DNA of 64,000 nucleotides from Zoroaster sp. YZ-2022 (taxonomy: Eukaryota; Echinodermata; Asteroidea; Forcipulatida; Zoroasteridae): positions 30,917,172 to 30,981,171 of the forward strand of contig CM055830.1 in assembly GCA_029582265.1 (NCBI GenBank), read 5' to 3'. Below the pieces are notes generated by a model. It did no database searches. It saw only the letters and a program-made list of their open reading frames with translations, and was not told the origin of the DNA. This document shows, one piece after another, positions 43,071-55,643 of the stretch; position 1 is the first letter of the stretch, and the number at the start of each line of letters is the position of its first letter. Made by a program: the position numbers and the translations under genes.

Positions 43071-45432
43071 CAAACCCTGCTGTTAATACAAACAAAATAA
43101 TATAAAGAATTGGTAATTAAAAAATAACCCAAATAATCACATTTTAATATAAAATTCTCTTGACGCATGCATGGCAGAATGTTTTATTCCTTTACATGCT
43201 TGGTGTTTACTTGACAATAGTACCATCAATCTTACCTAGAGTAACATAAATCATTTTGTCTGTGGTGTCATTTAAAAACATATATTCTCTCTCCACACTA
43301 GAATGAATAAAAATATTGATTGTGCTGTGATGTTGAGATCCAATTAAAAAATACTGAATGCAATTTCACCATGGAAAGAATGTCAAATCCAACGGCCACT
43401 TGTGCACAAAGTATGCATGTAGTTTTAGCAGACAACAAAATGGCCAACATCTCAAAAGTTGTGCACAAATTCATTGCTCAAAATCTCCTAAAATAATTAT
43501 TCCAAACCTAACTTGACTACACTTTCCTCTCTTTTTATTTTGTCCTCTATCATATTTTGCCAAAAACTTAGTGATATTTGTGATAGCTTGTGAGAACAGT
43601 GGCTTGTGAGAACAGTTGGATTCAATATTTTTTCTTCACTGTTTTCTTGCAAATGATACAATTATGCAATTAGCTGAAACTTTCACAATCATGTTTGTTG
43701 GTCTTCATTCAAAGTTCTATGTTCAACTTTCAAGAAAGTTATGATATGAACATGGAGGTAGAATTGAAGAAAGTAAACATGCTCTGCCATAGAAGCAACT
43801 AGTTGTGCTTCCAATGTTCTCTTTAAGTTAAACTCAATTTCACAAACACTGTAAATGGCAAATAAATGTTTCAAAGAATCTCATGTACCCTCAACACGAT
43901 GATGTTACAAATAAATCAACATCAGCACAGATCAATGCACTGCCGCTGTGCGAATGCAATTTCACTTTGTAAAAGTAAATCTTACCGATAACGTCCCAAG
44001 TCAGTCAATCGTTTCTGCATGAAATTTCAACCCCAAATCACTCCGAATTGTACATGGAACTTACATACGTTATCGACGAATACATATGAACGCCAATTCC
44101 AGAGATGACACACTTTCCGATGGTCAACAACAGGTAAAATCTTGCATTATTGTGGCGACTATCGACCTCGTTTATTGCCACAACAGCTGGGGTTCGGTGC
44201 TTGATGTCAAAAACGCATGTGGGTCACGTCAAAAATGACAACATTGTGAATATTTTAACAAAAGAGGGCGCTACACAGCTTTTAAATACCCACTTTGGCA
44301 CGTGGCTTTTCAGATCATGAGCAAAAGCTTCAGCTGCGGATTATGTGCTAGTATTGCATCCATCGTATTTTGACATTAATTAAATTGAACTAAAAAAATT
44401 AATTTGATAATCTGGAATAAGCAATGGTATACTCTCCTTTTAAAAGACGAATTGTGGAATTGTAGAATTTTTGTGGAATTGTAAAAAATATGACCCAAAT
44501 TCATAACCGAGGCATGATCCAGAGGGTAGCCAACTGCAACTTCGCAAAACTCTGAGCTAAAGGTGGGAATGTAATTTTAACAGTGCCCACATTGTGAAGG
44601 CGAATAATGGAAATTATTCGAAGTAAATCTTGAAGAGAACCTCTTTACTGTTCCCACAGCAGATGCAGTGTGCATGCCAGCTCTTAATCTCCCCCAGCGC
44701 TTAGATATTTGAAAATGTTGATTTTTCAAAAACAGCTTCAGTCGATATGGATACATTCTGAAAAAAGTTCCTTCAAAACTCCTGCCAATATTATATATAA
44801 TGTATAATGCTTTAAGTGAGAATGTAACGCCCACGTTCTTGTTATTTTACGGGCAATTTCCATGCATCTTATTTATAAAAAGGTATCGCCCGTATTTAAG
44901 CGGCAATTTCTGAAATGTTTTATTTTCATTGGAACATTGATAATTTCCTTTTAAGAAGGAAAACTAAATACTTTGAAATGAGATATTTCACAAAATAGCT
45001 GTCAGAAGCTTGGTTATACAGTAAAACAGCGCCAAAAGTATTTTAGGACAGGACCCACCATAAATTCATTTCGGTACATAAATCATGTTTCTAAAGATTA
45101 TTTAGAGAAACACGCAATTTTAAAGCATTTCTTTTCCTTCTTCAAAATAGTGATGTTCCAACAAAAAAGAACTTGTTCGGATATTGGCGTTAATGGCCAA
45201 AACACGGGCGATACATATTTAACTATAGAACCGATAAGGATACTCTCCACCGGCCATGCAAAGCCTCAAAACTTTCACTTTCAAATTATAGATGTTTCGC
45301 AAAATAAGTAACAAACAAATAAATAAGTAAATTAAAAAAATTATGCACGCTGTATCGTAATATTAATTAATTTACTTATGTCCCGGTATTATTACGTGAT
45401 TTAAAAGAAATTTACTTTCCATTTGGAAAAGA
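43071..45432. other. Gene-free interval; possible minus-strand donor near 43985
   Basis: The complement of 43980-44000 reads GACGTTATCG then GTAAGATTTAC, a good splice donor. It is preceded on the minus strand by a CpG-containing stretch up to about 44240. This could be an untranslated first exon. Otherwise nothing is recognised. Confidence 0.3.
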
Positions 45433-45904
45433 TTAAGGGGCAGTATCGTCACAATCAACAGGACATGAAATCGGAGTTGTTGTTGTTGTTGTTGTTGGTT
45501 TTGTTGGCACTTTGGCAAACTATGTGCCCTTTGTGCCATCAACAATAGAAATTAAAACTGAGCCTGAAAAAAAGTGAAGCGAAAATATTATAGGAGAAGA
45601 AAGATATACAAAAGGGAGGCGGCCGACTGATCCACCAAGCACAATGCAACTAAAGTTGTGATGAGCCCTGCGAGGCCGGATCGTGTACCAGCAGTTTAAG
45701 TGCCCGGGCACCGCCAGCTGTTTTGCAGATCCGCAACACCTCCAGGGGGGAGAGAAGTTGCAATGCCCAGCCAAACGTCAGTTTTCTCCCAAACAGATAG
45801 GCATTAATCTTAAACAATCGCAGAGATCACACTTTAAGAAATTAAATGGTAATTATGAAGAAGTGTTTATGAAGAATTGTAAAAGGAAAAAGAAAAATAA
45901 TGTA

Positions 45905-46220
45905 ATACAAGGGTATAGAGGGCGATGTCGGTTATATATTGATGTTACTTTTTTTGATGAAATTTATTATTTCACAAGCATTTTGTTTTTCTCCCAATAA
46001 CTTTTTTAAGGTCATTTGGGCGTTTGAGTATCCTAGTTTTTTTTGTAATGTGTCCCTGTTTTGTTGGTATTTTTTGCAGTTAATTAGAAGATGTTTAACA
46101 TTAGAGCCATGTTTCTTGATTGCATATGTCTGGTTTTTCGGTAAAATTATTTAAAGCATTCTTAAATTCATTTCCATGTGCAATTAGTGATTGTGCATTC
46201 CATTGAACAAAAAGAACCAT
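45905..46220 (-). pseudogene. LINE ORF2 remnant: endonuclease start fused to C-terminus
   Basis: The ATG at 46220 opens MVLFVQWNAQSLIAHGNEFK, the classic start of an apurinic-type endonuclease domain. About 30 codons in, near 46128-46136, the sequence switches to a different frame reading GSNVKHLLINCKKYQQNRDT and on to a stop near 45935. That is the extreme C-terminal segment usually found after reverse transcriptase and RNase H. Roughly 1,000 codons in between are absent. No catalytic residues remain. Confidence 0.75.
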
Positions 46221-46234
46221 TAGGAGAAGAAAGA

Positions 46235-47813
46235 TCATGTAGATGTTTTTCTACTTCTCCCTTTTGGAGTGTGATTTGTATTTTTAGTTGATGTACTTGG
46301 TGGTGCCATTTGAGATTTGTCAGTTGTTTCCTTTTGTTTAGGTTGTGACTGTTTTTGTGATTGTTCTTGTATTTTTATGTCATCAGATGATTGAGATTGG
46401 GTTCTGTGTTTTCTTTGTTTGCTAGTTTCTTTATGTTTTGGAGTTTCACTAGTATGAAGTATGTGGTCAATAAGTGATTTGATTGCTGTATCTCTGTCTT
46501 CTTTCTTCTTAATACGATCCCAGATTTGCATTGTTCCAGTTAGTAGTTCTAGAAGGGATTGTCCAGATTTAATGCATATGAAAGGTGTATCTGGTTCTGT
46601 TTGTGTTCCTACAATTGAGTCTGTTTGAGTAGAAGCATTTGCTGTACTGGTTTTTGTTAGATAGACGGGTGTTTTGTTGCTGTTTTGTGCGTGATTAACC
46701 ACTTTGATTTGAGATTGTTCTTTATGTTTGATGATTGTTACAGGAGTTTGTGGTGAATCTTTGTAAACAACTACATTGGTTTTTACTGTTTTTGCGGCTT
46801 CTGCATATGATATGTTATATGTGACTCTGATGCCCTGTATTTTTTCTCATCTTTAATTGTAGTACATCCTGCATAAGCTGATGAGTGACTACCACCGCAT
46901 CTGTAGCATCTGACTTGTTCTTTTTGGGTGCACGACTCATAATTGTGGTTACCGCTACATCTTACACATCTAGTTTGAGCACGGCATCTACTGGCTACAT
47001 GTCCTAGTCTCTGACAGTTGAAACATCTAATAACAGGAGGAATGTACGGTTTTACTTCAAAAATTTCATATCCTAACTGAATGCGTGAAGGTAGATTAGG
47101 TGTGTCAAAGGTGAGGCATACTGAAAGACTTTTTTCAAGATGGCCGTCTCTTTTACGCATGAGTCTCTTCACTTCGGTAGTTCCAGATTTTTTACAGGCT
47201 GCTAAGATTTCTTGATCTGATATGTTTGTCGGTAGACCTGTTATTACTCCTTTGCTCTGAGTTTCGGATTTTGCAAATTCTGTTTCAACAGACCATTTTC
47301 CTAAGTGTGAAATTGTTTTTAGTTTCCTAGCTTGGGTGGAGCATGGAGGAAGGAAATATGTTTCCTTCCTCCATGGGTGGAGGTATGACATCGGACTGTG
47401 ATGCCCCCTTGGTTGTTTTTAGTGACATTTTTAATAAGGTCGTGTCCAACAGAGTTTAGTGCTTTAGCAATTTTGATAGGATTTATGTTAGCTAATTTGA
47501 TATCTGGAGAGGTGATAATTACTAGAGTAGGATTACATTGTGAGGTGTTATATACATGACGGCGTTTTGGTTGTCGATCACCTGCTGTGCTATCTTCAGA
47601 GTCACTAGGAGATTCACTTAAGCATTCGCTAGCATTACGTTTTAGAAATTTCCTCTTATTGTTCGATTTTGGAGTCGGAGTGTCACTATCTTGGGCTTGG
47701 CTGATTAATTTTTCAAGAGTTGAACGGGAATTTAAGTTAGGTCTGTAGTTTCCTTCTTGACTGTTCTGAGATATTTGATCCCACCACATGTCATCTTCTT
47801 CGTCATCGGCCAT
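46235..47813 (-). pseudogene. LINE ORF1 (gag-like, CCHC), two frameshifts
   Basis: An RNA-binding ORF1 protein that packages the element transcript. The frame from 47813 starts MADDEEDDMWWDQIS, an acidic/polar N-terminus. The next frame (47391-46783) holds an RRM-like region (VITGLPTNISDQEILAACKK, KPYIPPVIRCFNCQRLGHVA) and three CCHC-type knuckles (CFNCQRLGHVASRC, CVRCSGNHNYESC, CYRCGGSHSSAYAGC). The last frame (46702-46235) is Gln/Ser/Lys-rich. Frame changes fall near 47319-47391 and near 46783. The order is right for an I/Jockey-like ORF1. It is inactive as read. Confidence 0.85.
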
Positions 47814-48270
47814 GTTGGTTTTTGAAGAGTGCAGAGATACAACAGTTAAAGTACTATGATATTGATAGTATAAAAGCCAGTTAAATGAGAAAAAGTGTGA
47901 TCTCCGGATTGAAAAGAAAATGCCTACCTTTTAGAGTAGCCTATACAAAAGCTCCAGCTACGAGTTGAAAAAAAGGATTCCAATTTCGCAATAATTTTAA
48001 GTCAAAAAGGTGGTCTTTGAATTCAGGCCACAGACTCAGTATGTCTTCTCGCATCGAAGTCCAGACACGAAGTCCTGAAATCGGAGTGCTATTATTAGGG
48101 TAACTCAATGACTGCCATAATACCCTAGGCCTATGATATTTATCGTTGCTGCTGCATAAATGAGGCAGTAACTTTCAGTTACTAAGTTCAGTTCATCTTG
48201 AACTATGACACCGACTCCATGCATGCCCTGTTGAAAGTCTGCTTTGATCGTGACGATACTGTCCCTTTAA

Positions 48271-49514
48271 ACCAAATAACGGGATAAATAAGGATACATA
48301 CAGAATATGCATCTATTGCGGTATTTAAATACATAAATGAATTCGATCACGGTCACACGGTGGGTCCATGGTCAATAATTTAATTTACTGTTAATATATC
48401 AAATTATTTGTGAAATAATTTACATCCTATAAGGGCCAGACATTTGTAGCCTTCTTGACACATGTGGCGCAGTTAAATATGTAATTATTGCGTAAGGATG
48501 AGTCCACTCATGTATTAAATTACCTTGGGGAATTAGGGTAGGTCCTATATGCTCCCCCCTTTTTTCTGGGAGATGATCTATAGGCCCCACCACCAGACAC
48601 ACACACGTGCATGTATAATGGTGTAAACCGAAAACCTCCTAGTTCCCTAAGTTCTATGCGATTCCCTTTGCTGTTTGACTGGAACGTTTTAGGCACCTAT
48701 TATTTTGATTTGTACACGTTTGACAATTGATGACATTTTCACCAAAACATGTACATACATAACACACACATTAAAGATTATATCGCCCGACGTGTTTGGC
48801 TAAGAAGACACACAAAAATATAATTTTAAAAATGAACGAATTGTGAAAAATAATCTCGTTGTTAAAAGAAAAATATGAAATTCGGATGTCGGAAACTGTA
48901 AATAAAAGCGATATTTAAAAAATGCACTTGATTCTGATTGACATCCTTGTCAGATTTTGTTCCCATTCAATATCTCAAATGAAAACATTTAACTTCCTTA
49001 GCCCTATGCAGAAAAATAGCAATTCAATGTCTATTTTTTACCGTCAAATCGGCCCAACTCACAGTCACAGGCGATATACCTTTAAAAAAATCCCTTGTGG
49101 TTCTATTTTTTTAAATGCTGCCCTCTGTGGCCGACTTGGAGTTAATTAATTTCGCCCGGGATCGGGTACCCGACCGGCCCACTGATCGTAAATCTTTAAA
49201 ACTCATTTCCATTCGTTTGTGGTGAGGTGCACAAAAATAATATAGCAGAGGTAAATTATGTAATACATTATTTAAAGATGCATCGCCCGGGTTGTTTTAA
49301 CGGAATCGGTAGTTCCCGGTAATTTTCTTATTAATATGAAAACTACTAATTTCCTTACACGCAAACATTTAAGCTTGGTCTGAAGTTATTTTTGTTGTTG
49401 AACAAACAAGTTCCATAGCTAATTAATGATGCATCCCGTCATTAATTCATTCATGCACTTAAATACTTTAAACATGCTTAAATACTTTAAAAATGTTTTG
49501 TAAAATGTTCAATT
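48271..49514. other. Gene-free interval
   Basis: No exon or inverted repeat could be supported. The patch at 49100-49200 has CpG (TCGCCCGGGATCGGGTACCC) but no gene signal. Confidence 0.4.
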
Positions 49515-49710
49515 TTAAAGGGACAATATCGTCACGATCATGCTTAGCTCAGTGACTGAAAATAATACCCCCACACGACAAGGTCATATCACAGTTGCTT
49601 CTGCATAAATGAGCCAGTAATTTTCAGTCACCATATTCATCTTAAACTATGACACCGATTCCATGCCTTGTTGAAAGCCTGCTCTGAACGTGACGATACT
49701 GTCCCTTTAA
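49515..49710. mobile_element. TTAA MITE (GGGACAATAT family), copy E
   Basis: TTAAAGGGACAATATCGTCA and TGACGATACTGTCCCTTTAA termini. The nested CAGTGACTGAAAAT/ATTTTCAGTCA repeat is intact. TTAA at both ends. Confidence 0.9.
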
Positions 49711-50747
49711 ATATTTTGCTTTGTCAATTGAATTCCTTTCTTTCGGGAAAATGTATGTTTTAATTGCCGGGAGTCACCGGTAAAATAAAACACTCAGCAC
49801 GAATAAATGAAAAGCTCCATTAAACCATACGGAATAACAACTCTTGCAAGAGCCGAGTGCGGATGAAAGTATGATTGTAAGTGCTGAACTTATTTAACCC
49901 ACGGACCATCGGCCAAGCCCACTCAAGTCTTCCTATTACATTACAGTGGATAATTGGCTGTCTTCGATTAGTCTCACGACACGCAGAAATAACAAGCCCG
50001 ATGTCCATAAGCATTTATTTTGAATGATCATCATTATCAGACACAGATTGTATTCAACCCCTTTAAAGTTGCAATCTTTAATGTCTTACTCATCTTCCAT
50101 CCTCTAGATCTACACATCACATTCCATACCCGTGACATGACTCTGCATCATAATTGTCAACTGTATTTTCTCAGAATCAACATTCGCATCTTCTTTGTAA
50201 TTTCATCATAGAAGATGTCTGCTTGGGAGCACATCCCACTAAATTATGAAAAATCCAATTTCAATTTACACGAAGTGCCGAAGAGAAAAAAACACGCAAG
50301 ACCGGAAGGTCAACAATAGTCTTCCTGTACCGTACTGTCATTGTTCTGTACTGCTCCACATTTGCCGCAAAAGAGAATGATCCACCCCTGTTCTTCATGT
50401 CCAGCCGCCCAGGAATGCAATCACCCATGTATTATACGGACGCAAGCACTTCTCGTGCAGTGACCGTTTTTTCAAGTCTGGTGTAATAAATATATGGTGC
50501 CGACGCGACGCGCACGCGGTGCCGGTGGTGCATGGTGTGCATGGCCGGCCGGCCGGTATCATATCCCAAGTCAATGAAAATATATCAATGCATGAACAGG
50601 GAAGGGCGCATTGTCAAAATTCCGAGTAACGTCTGATTTTTAGCAACGATTTCCTGTTGTTTAGAAGGAGTACTGTAATTCAGCTTCGATGATCTGGTAG
50701 TTGGGAATATACAGAAAGATATAAACCAGAATTAAGACTTTTTAAAG
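49711..50747. promoter_or_regulatory. Non-coding; CpG-rich upstream region of exon at 50748
   Basis: Mostly featureless to 50300. Then CpG density rises, with GCCGACGCGACGCGCACGCG and GGCCGGCCGGCCGG at about 50500-50555, and drops before the ATG. TAATAAATATATGG at about 50484 is TATA-like. This pattern fits a promoter with a 5' UTR, but no start site can be fixed by eye. Confidence 0.35.
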
Positions 50748-50832
50748 ATGAAGATTCGACGCATCTGCATTTTGTGTGTGATTTGGATGGTAGCAACGTG
50801 TTGGGCGCAGGATAAGGATGAACTTGCACCAG
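50748..50832 (+). CDS. First exon of a secreted host protein (signal peptide)
   Basis: The ATG at 50748 is followed by MKIRRICILCVIWMVATCWA, then QDKDELAP: basic n-region, hydrophobic core, and a plausible signal peptidase site after CWA. The open frame meets a consensus donor (CCAG then GTAGGC) with GT at 50833, leaving 28 codons plus one base. A CpG-rich region lies just upstream. The mature protein cannot be named because no downstream exon was identified; the next exon may lie after 52 kb or outside the window. Confidence 0.5.
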
Positions 50833-51004
50833 GTAGGCCTATATAGCCTATGGTTTGACACATTATTGTTCGACGTACATGTACATGTACATTAATTATG
50901 GCCGAGTTTACCAGTTGCGGTATGAATCGCAACTGTGATTAACAATAACATAACAAAAAATGGGATTAGTTAGGAATCGGCATGTGTTATGGATAAAATA
51001 ACTC

Positions 51005-51706
51005 TTAAAGGGGGACTGACATGGATTTAAATCAAACAGTTAAATATGTGATCGTTTTATTCTTTTATATCAGTAAAAGATCAATACAATTTTTGTTTTG
51101 TGTTTTTATTGTTTTTGAGAGTGTTATTTTACCATTGTAAAAATGCCCCCTACTTTTACGCCCTGCACGGAGGAGCTGTTCGTGACGTCATGTCGGGAAG
51201 AGAAATTCGGCTCAAAACTCGGCTCAAAATGATAGCTGCACAAAACTATGTCTATGTGAGCCGATGGACCTGACCACTTTACTCTTGTCAGTCGAACTTT
51301 GCTCGTCCAAATACGGCGATTTTTGGGTCACTTGGGAACAGATGAAGGCTAACACCGTCTTTGGTGGTGTTGTTGCATCCTGCAGAAACACATCTTCACG
51401 GCATTTTATTAGTTCCGGAAACAAAAATCACGGAAGAAATAAAATCGACGCTACGTGTGTGAAACGTTTGTATGTACATGTACATCATGGACACATCGGA
51501 TCTTCCCGACCTTACGTCACATATCTTATGCAAATGAAGCTTCCACCATGGGCGGGGTTGCCTCCCCCAAACACTTCAAACATTGTTTTAAAATACTTGT
51601 ACTCACAAATCAATGATTAAATAGACACAGGTGGGTCTCAAAAACAATATTTTATTACAAAACGACTTAAGTACACACACAATAAAGGATGTCAGTCCCC
51701 CTTTAA
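51005..51706. mobile_element. TTAA MITE, 0.7 kb, GGGGGACTGACAT termini
   Basis: TTAAAGGGGGACTGACAT at the left is the exact complement of ATGTCAGTCCCCCTTTAA at the right. The ends lie at TTAA (51005-51008, 51703-51706). The interior has frames at 51264-51620 (+, 118 codons) and on the opposite strand; neither resembles a known protein. If within an intron of the gene beginning at 50748, it is an intronic insertion. Confidence 0.85.
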
Positions 51707-51788
51707 TGATAGACCTTGCCAGTAAAGTAAGCCATGGTTTTCTGAAATATTAATTCTTTCTTCAACGTAGGCCTAACTTAGATTAATA

Positions 51789-51919
51789 TCGTATCCGACC
51801 GCCACTTTTTAAGTTTTTTTTTAAAATTTTGTTGCAACCACCACTAACCAGTTAAAAAATTATTACAAAAAATTCAAAATAATTCAAAAAAACCCTTACA
51901 AAGTGGCGGTCGGATACGA
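51789..51919. mobile_element. Short MITE, 131 bp
   Basis: TCGTATCCGACCGCCACTTT and AAAGTGGCGGTCGGATACGA are perfect 20-bp inverted termini around an AT-rich core. No ORF. Confidence 0.85.
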
Positions 51920-54340
51920 CATTCTTTCCGAAATGCTGTTCAAACGTTCTTTGGCTTTCTTTATATTAAATTAAAAGCCTTATAACAATCGGAACTGCCA
52001 TTAGCATGCCCATTGACTAGCTATGTGACAAAAATTTTCAAAATCAACAGATTCCAATACAACTGGTATCATTGTCAAGGTCTTGAATAGACGGTTACAA
52101 TGATTCCTGTGACCAAAAATAAGGAAGTTATGACATGTTGAATCCGGCAATTTTAGGCCCGTAAATGGCAATTATTTTATAAGGAAAAACAAAAGAAATG
52201 CAAATTTGACTTGTGACCCGTTTCCTAGATTTTCTCGGATTCCATATCATAACTTTCTTAATTCTTGTCCGATTTTCAAAAGGTTGGTATCACTGGAATG
52301 CTTGGGAAAAGAATAATAACCTATTTCCAGGCTAATTCAATGATTAGTTTGTTTTGTAGTGCTGATTTACAAATAAGAAATACAAAAAAAATGTGTTAAA
52401 AATAAATAATAATAATGAAAAAAAATAATGAAAAAGAAAAAAAAATCAAATCTGAGGATTATTTTCATATTTTGACACTGAAATCTTCGAGAAATTCTTA
52501 TCCCTGATTTAATTAAACATTATAAAAAATAATAAATTATATTGGACTGGAAATATGAAGGAAAAAAATGAAATAAGTTCATGAGAACTAATATTATTGT
52601 GTTACGCCGATGTATATTAGGTTTAAACGGACGATTTATCGGACTGAAAATTGGTAGGTCTAATGCGCGCTGAACGTGGCGCAATACAATCTTTGGTTGA
52701 CATCGATGTTTGGGAATAAAAAAAACATAACTGGGAATTGTCCAATCGCCGTCAAAATTGGTCAAGAGGTAGAAAACAAGTATAGAAAAATGATTTTTGT
52801 GGTTTGATAAGTGATTTTACTCAACTTTTGGTAAATCGTCGATGGTTTTGATGAGCAAGAGCGAACCCAAATTTCGAGAATTTTTTTTTGAAACTTCTAG
52901 ATGCCGCATTTAGAAAATTTGAGAAAGAGGATGAAGTAGAATATGTGATCTACGTCTTCAAAAAAAAAGCTCCTGGGTACGTAAAAAGAACGGCCTCAGC
53001 GAAACGTTATAAAGCGCTATCTCCACAGTGTCTTCGACACAGCGATTCAACCCGAGATTGAGGCCGCGGCCAAAAAGATTTGCGACAATGTGTGGGATAC
53101 ACACATACCTACATTGACTTGCAAAATAACCTTGCATCATGAGAAAAAATGAGTACCCTTGCGGTAAGAGGATGTGTACAAAGTCAGTGGGGGTGATTTA
53201 AAAAAAAAAAAATTGTGATAAGTTTAAAGTTTTTACGTTAGTTGAAGTAAATAAAAAACATGTTTAGCATCCCTGCCCGCTTCCTTTTTGGGGGCCGCAT
53301 GGATTTTAAATTTTTTTTTACCAATTCAAAATGAGATTAATAAAACGTAAAATGTCAACTGATCCATCGGAAAATAAAATACTTGCAAGTCAGAATTTCT
53401 AATTTATAGATTCTGTCGGTCCAGTCGACCGTGCAATTGTGCAATCTCCAGTCCAAGTACGTACGTTTTTGCATGGCCCCATCCGTGTGTTTCGGGTTTA
53501 TTTCCCGCCGTGCGTGGCCAAGCCATCCTTGTGTACAACCATGGAGCTATGGTAATACTAACGTTAGTCTGATTTCCCGGACCGGATACGTACATTTTAT
53601 CGTCGACGTTGCCAAGTCAGGGAACAGACGGTATGAGCTCATGCAAGAGTGCGCACGCGCACGTTCCATTAGACTCTGGGACAAGTCGTTAGACAGTCAT
53701 GTTTTGTCTGTAGGCGCCGCTGTATATATACCAGCGCGGAACGCTGTTGAAGCTAGCAGCAACTAAACTCGGCTAATTATCGACTTGATTTCAAGTCTAA
53801 CGTTTCATGAATGACGTGTTTCTCACAACCACATGTACGTAGACAGCTAGCTGCATGATCGGCTGCCGATGTGTTGTTAGCACTTGTCAAATTTAACAAA
53901 TTTAAAAGGCTCAAAATGGTTTTCGTGTGCGTCTTTTGTGTGCATTTTTATTTTCCAACTTTAAATTTATTCTTGTGAAAGTGAGCTACATGGTTTTTAA
54001 TACTGAACAAACTATTTAATAAAACCACTGTAAACATGTTCAACGTCTTGTCCAACATGTTTCTTTCATTATTGTTTGAACAGTGGAAAAACCAATGGTT
54101 GTTCGAAATTTTTAAAAGAATGGCGGCCATCTTGAAAATAAAAAATAAAAAGCCCTCCATTTTTTTCAGAAACCCGGACGCTAAACATGTTTTTTTACTC
54201 GGCCTTATGGATAATTATTCTTTGAAATTGGTTAGATATAATAATTATAGTATAGCGTTTATAATCGAATAAATTTCAAAGAAAAATTCTCCATCACGTT
54301 GTCATAAGTAATATTTGTAGCTTTACATGGTGAAATGGAT
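51920..54340. other. Gene-free; CpG-rich, TATA-containing patch at 53400-53800
   Basis: At 53400-53800 CpG is enriched, and GCTGTATATATACCAGCGCG at about 53718-53737 looks like a TATA box. A plus frame at 53431-53766 is open but shows no domain. A core promoter with a transcript start near 53750 is possible. The remainder is AT-rich and featureless. Confidence 0.35.
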
Positions 54341-54500
54341 AAGTAAAGACACCATGCGAAATTCTCAAATTGAGTAGTAATTAGTTCTTAAAAGAACTGG
54401 AGGTTACAACTCCTTTGAGTTGTAACCTCCAGTTCTTTTCAGAACTAAGTACTACTCAGTTGAAAATTTCACATGGTGTCACTGCAATCAGTCTTTACTT
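54341..54500. mobile_element. Foldback MITE, 160 bp
   Basis: AAGTAAAGACACCATG at the left pairs with CATGGTGTCACTGCAATCAG and GTCTTTACTT at the right. The pairing continues to the centre, where GGAGGTTACAACTC faces GAGTTGTAACCTCC. The whole unit would form one long hairpin. Confidence 0.85.
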
Positions 54501-55381
54501 GTAATGTTGTTATAATACATTAAAAAAAACTCACCCCAACCTTGTTTGCAAGGGTACTCATTTTTTCCCCATACCACAAGGTACTTTACAAGTCAATGTG
54601 CAGAGAAATGAATAGCAATGGTTGTACACATCAAGATATTACATGTATTTGTTCATATCCATTGATATTGTGTCGGTGGTGCTTTTAATTTAGATGAGAT
54701 GCTATATTTTATTAAGACAAAAATTGTCATTATTGGGATTATGAATTGATTAAATTTTTGCCCCACCCTTAGAAAGCCCCACGTGTACAGTGCTTCATAG
54801 TAATATTCAAAAGGCAACAAATCTCGTCATGTTAGTACAATAATTTCCCAAACAAATTTTTGACTTCTGGAGACTAAAAATTCCATACGAAAAGTCTGAA
54901 ACAGGAGTTTCCCTTAAACATTTTTTTCACTAGCTGGCTGTACCAGTAAGTTTGACTATTAGCTAATTCTTTGAATTTCGCAATGCTATTTGAAAATGAT
55001 GAAATTATGGCCCAGTGGAATAAAAGGTGTAATTTTATATAAAATAAACAGAACTAGGATTCAGTGTGCAATCTTTGTAATTTTGACTAACCTACAATGT
55101 ACTAAACTACTAACTAGAAGAGGGGTTTTGAGTAGTCTGCCGCAGTTTAAACTGGCATCTGGCCAGCAGACCACTGGCAAATTCGAACCCTGCTGAAAGC
55201 ATTTTCAGTGTTCAATTCCTTTTAATTAATAATTTATTTACAAGTACAATAAGAGTGAAGTTCACCAGAGACTAGTAGTTATTAATGGAAGTAGTCTGAC
55301 ATCACAAGCCATGGCTTCTAAAGCTACAAACAAAACTTGTAATATTAAAGATGTACATGTATCACCTGTGTTTTTGGCTAT
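54501..55381. other. Gene-free interval
   Basis: No exon, RNA gene or repeat structure supported. Confidence 0.4.
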
Positions 55382-55643
55382 TTAACCAGTTCGCGTCGGA
55401 GGCCGTGTATACACGCAATTTATTTTTGCACCACGGATCGGAGAGCGTCTATACATGCCAGAGGAAACTCCGGAATATTTGTATGCATGCTCGGTTGACG
55501 TGACAACGAGCCGAGTGTACAGTGACATGCTCGGTAGACGTGGCCACGCGCTGTGGAAGCTTCCATTAACGTGTTTGTGTGGGGAAAAGAAACCTGCACA
55601 GGGGCCCAGAAAAACTTTTTTATTCCTGACGCGAACTGGTTAA
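55382..55643. mobile_element. TTAA MITE, CCAGTTCGCGTC termini
   Basis: TTAACCAGTTCGCGTC at the left is the exact complement of GACGCGAACTGGTTAA at the right, 262 bp in all. The CpG-rich interior and the short frame inside are not gene-like. TTAA ends suggest mobilisation by a piggyBac-type transposase. The termini differ from those of the element at 20130-22817, so that one is not the obvious partner. Confidence 0.8.

Larger units (their letters stand above)
45478..48075 (-). mobile_element. Non-LTR retrotransposon, ORF2 core deleted
   Basis: Flanked by the 12-bp duplication TGAAATCGGAGT (45466-45477 and 48076-48087). On the minus strand it has a 5' leader (48075-47814), ORF1 with CCHC knuckles, the first codons of ORF2, then immediately the last codons of ORF2. 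A 3' UTR and a (CAA)n tail (complement of the GTT run at 45478-45506) follow. Both ends are present, so this is an internal deletion rather than the usual 5' truncation. The layout (CCHC ORF1, endonuclease-first ORF2, RNase-H-like C-terminal HLLINCKKY) fits the I/Jockey group. Confidence 0.85.
45433..48270. mobile_element. TTAA MITE (GGGACA family), copy D, split by LINE
   Basis: The left part 45433-45477 (TTAAGGGGCAGTATCGTCAC) and right part 48076-48270 (AAATCGGAGTGCTATTATTA to GATACTGTCCCTTTAA) join to match other copies. The LINE at 45478-48075 is inserted with a 12-bp duplication, so the MITE is older. Confidence 0.85.

Noticed and set aside
51264..51620. 118-codon plus-strand frame inside the 0.7 kb TTAA MITE
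   Set aside because: The opposite strand is also open over part of it, no domain is visible, and the element is otherwise non-coding.
53431..53766. 111-codon frame in a CpG-rich patch
   Set aside because: No domain, no splice support, and a TATA-like site inside it; better read as promoter DNA.
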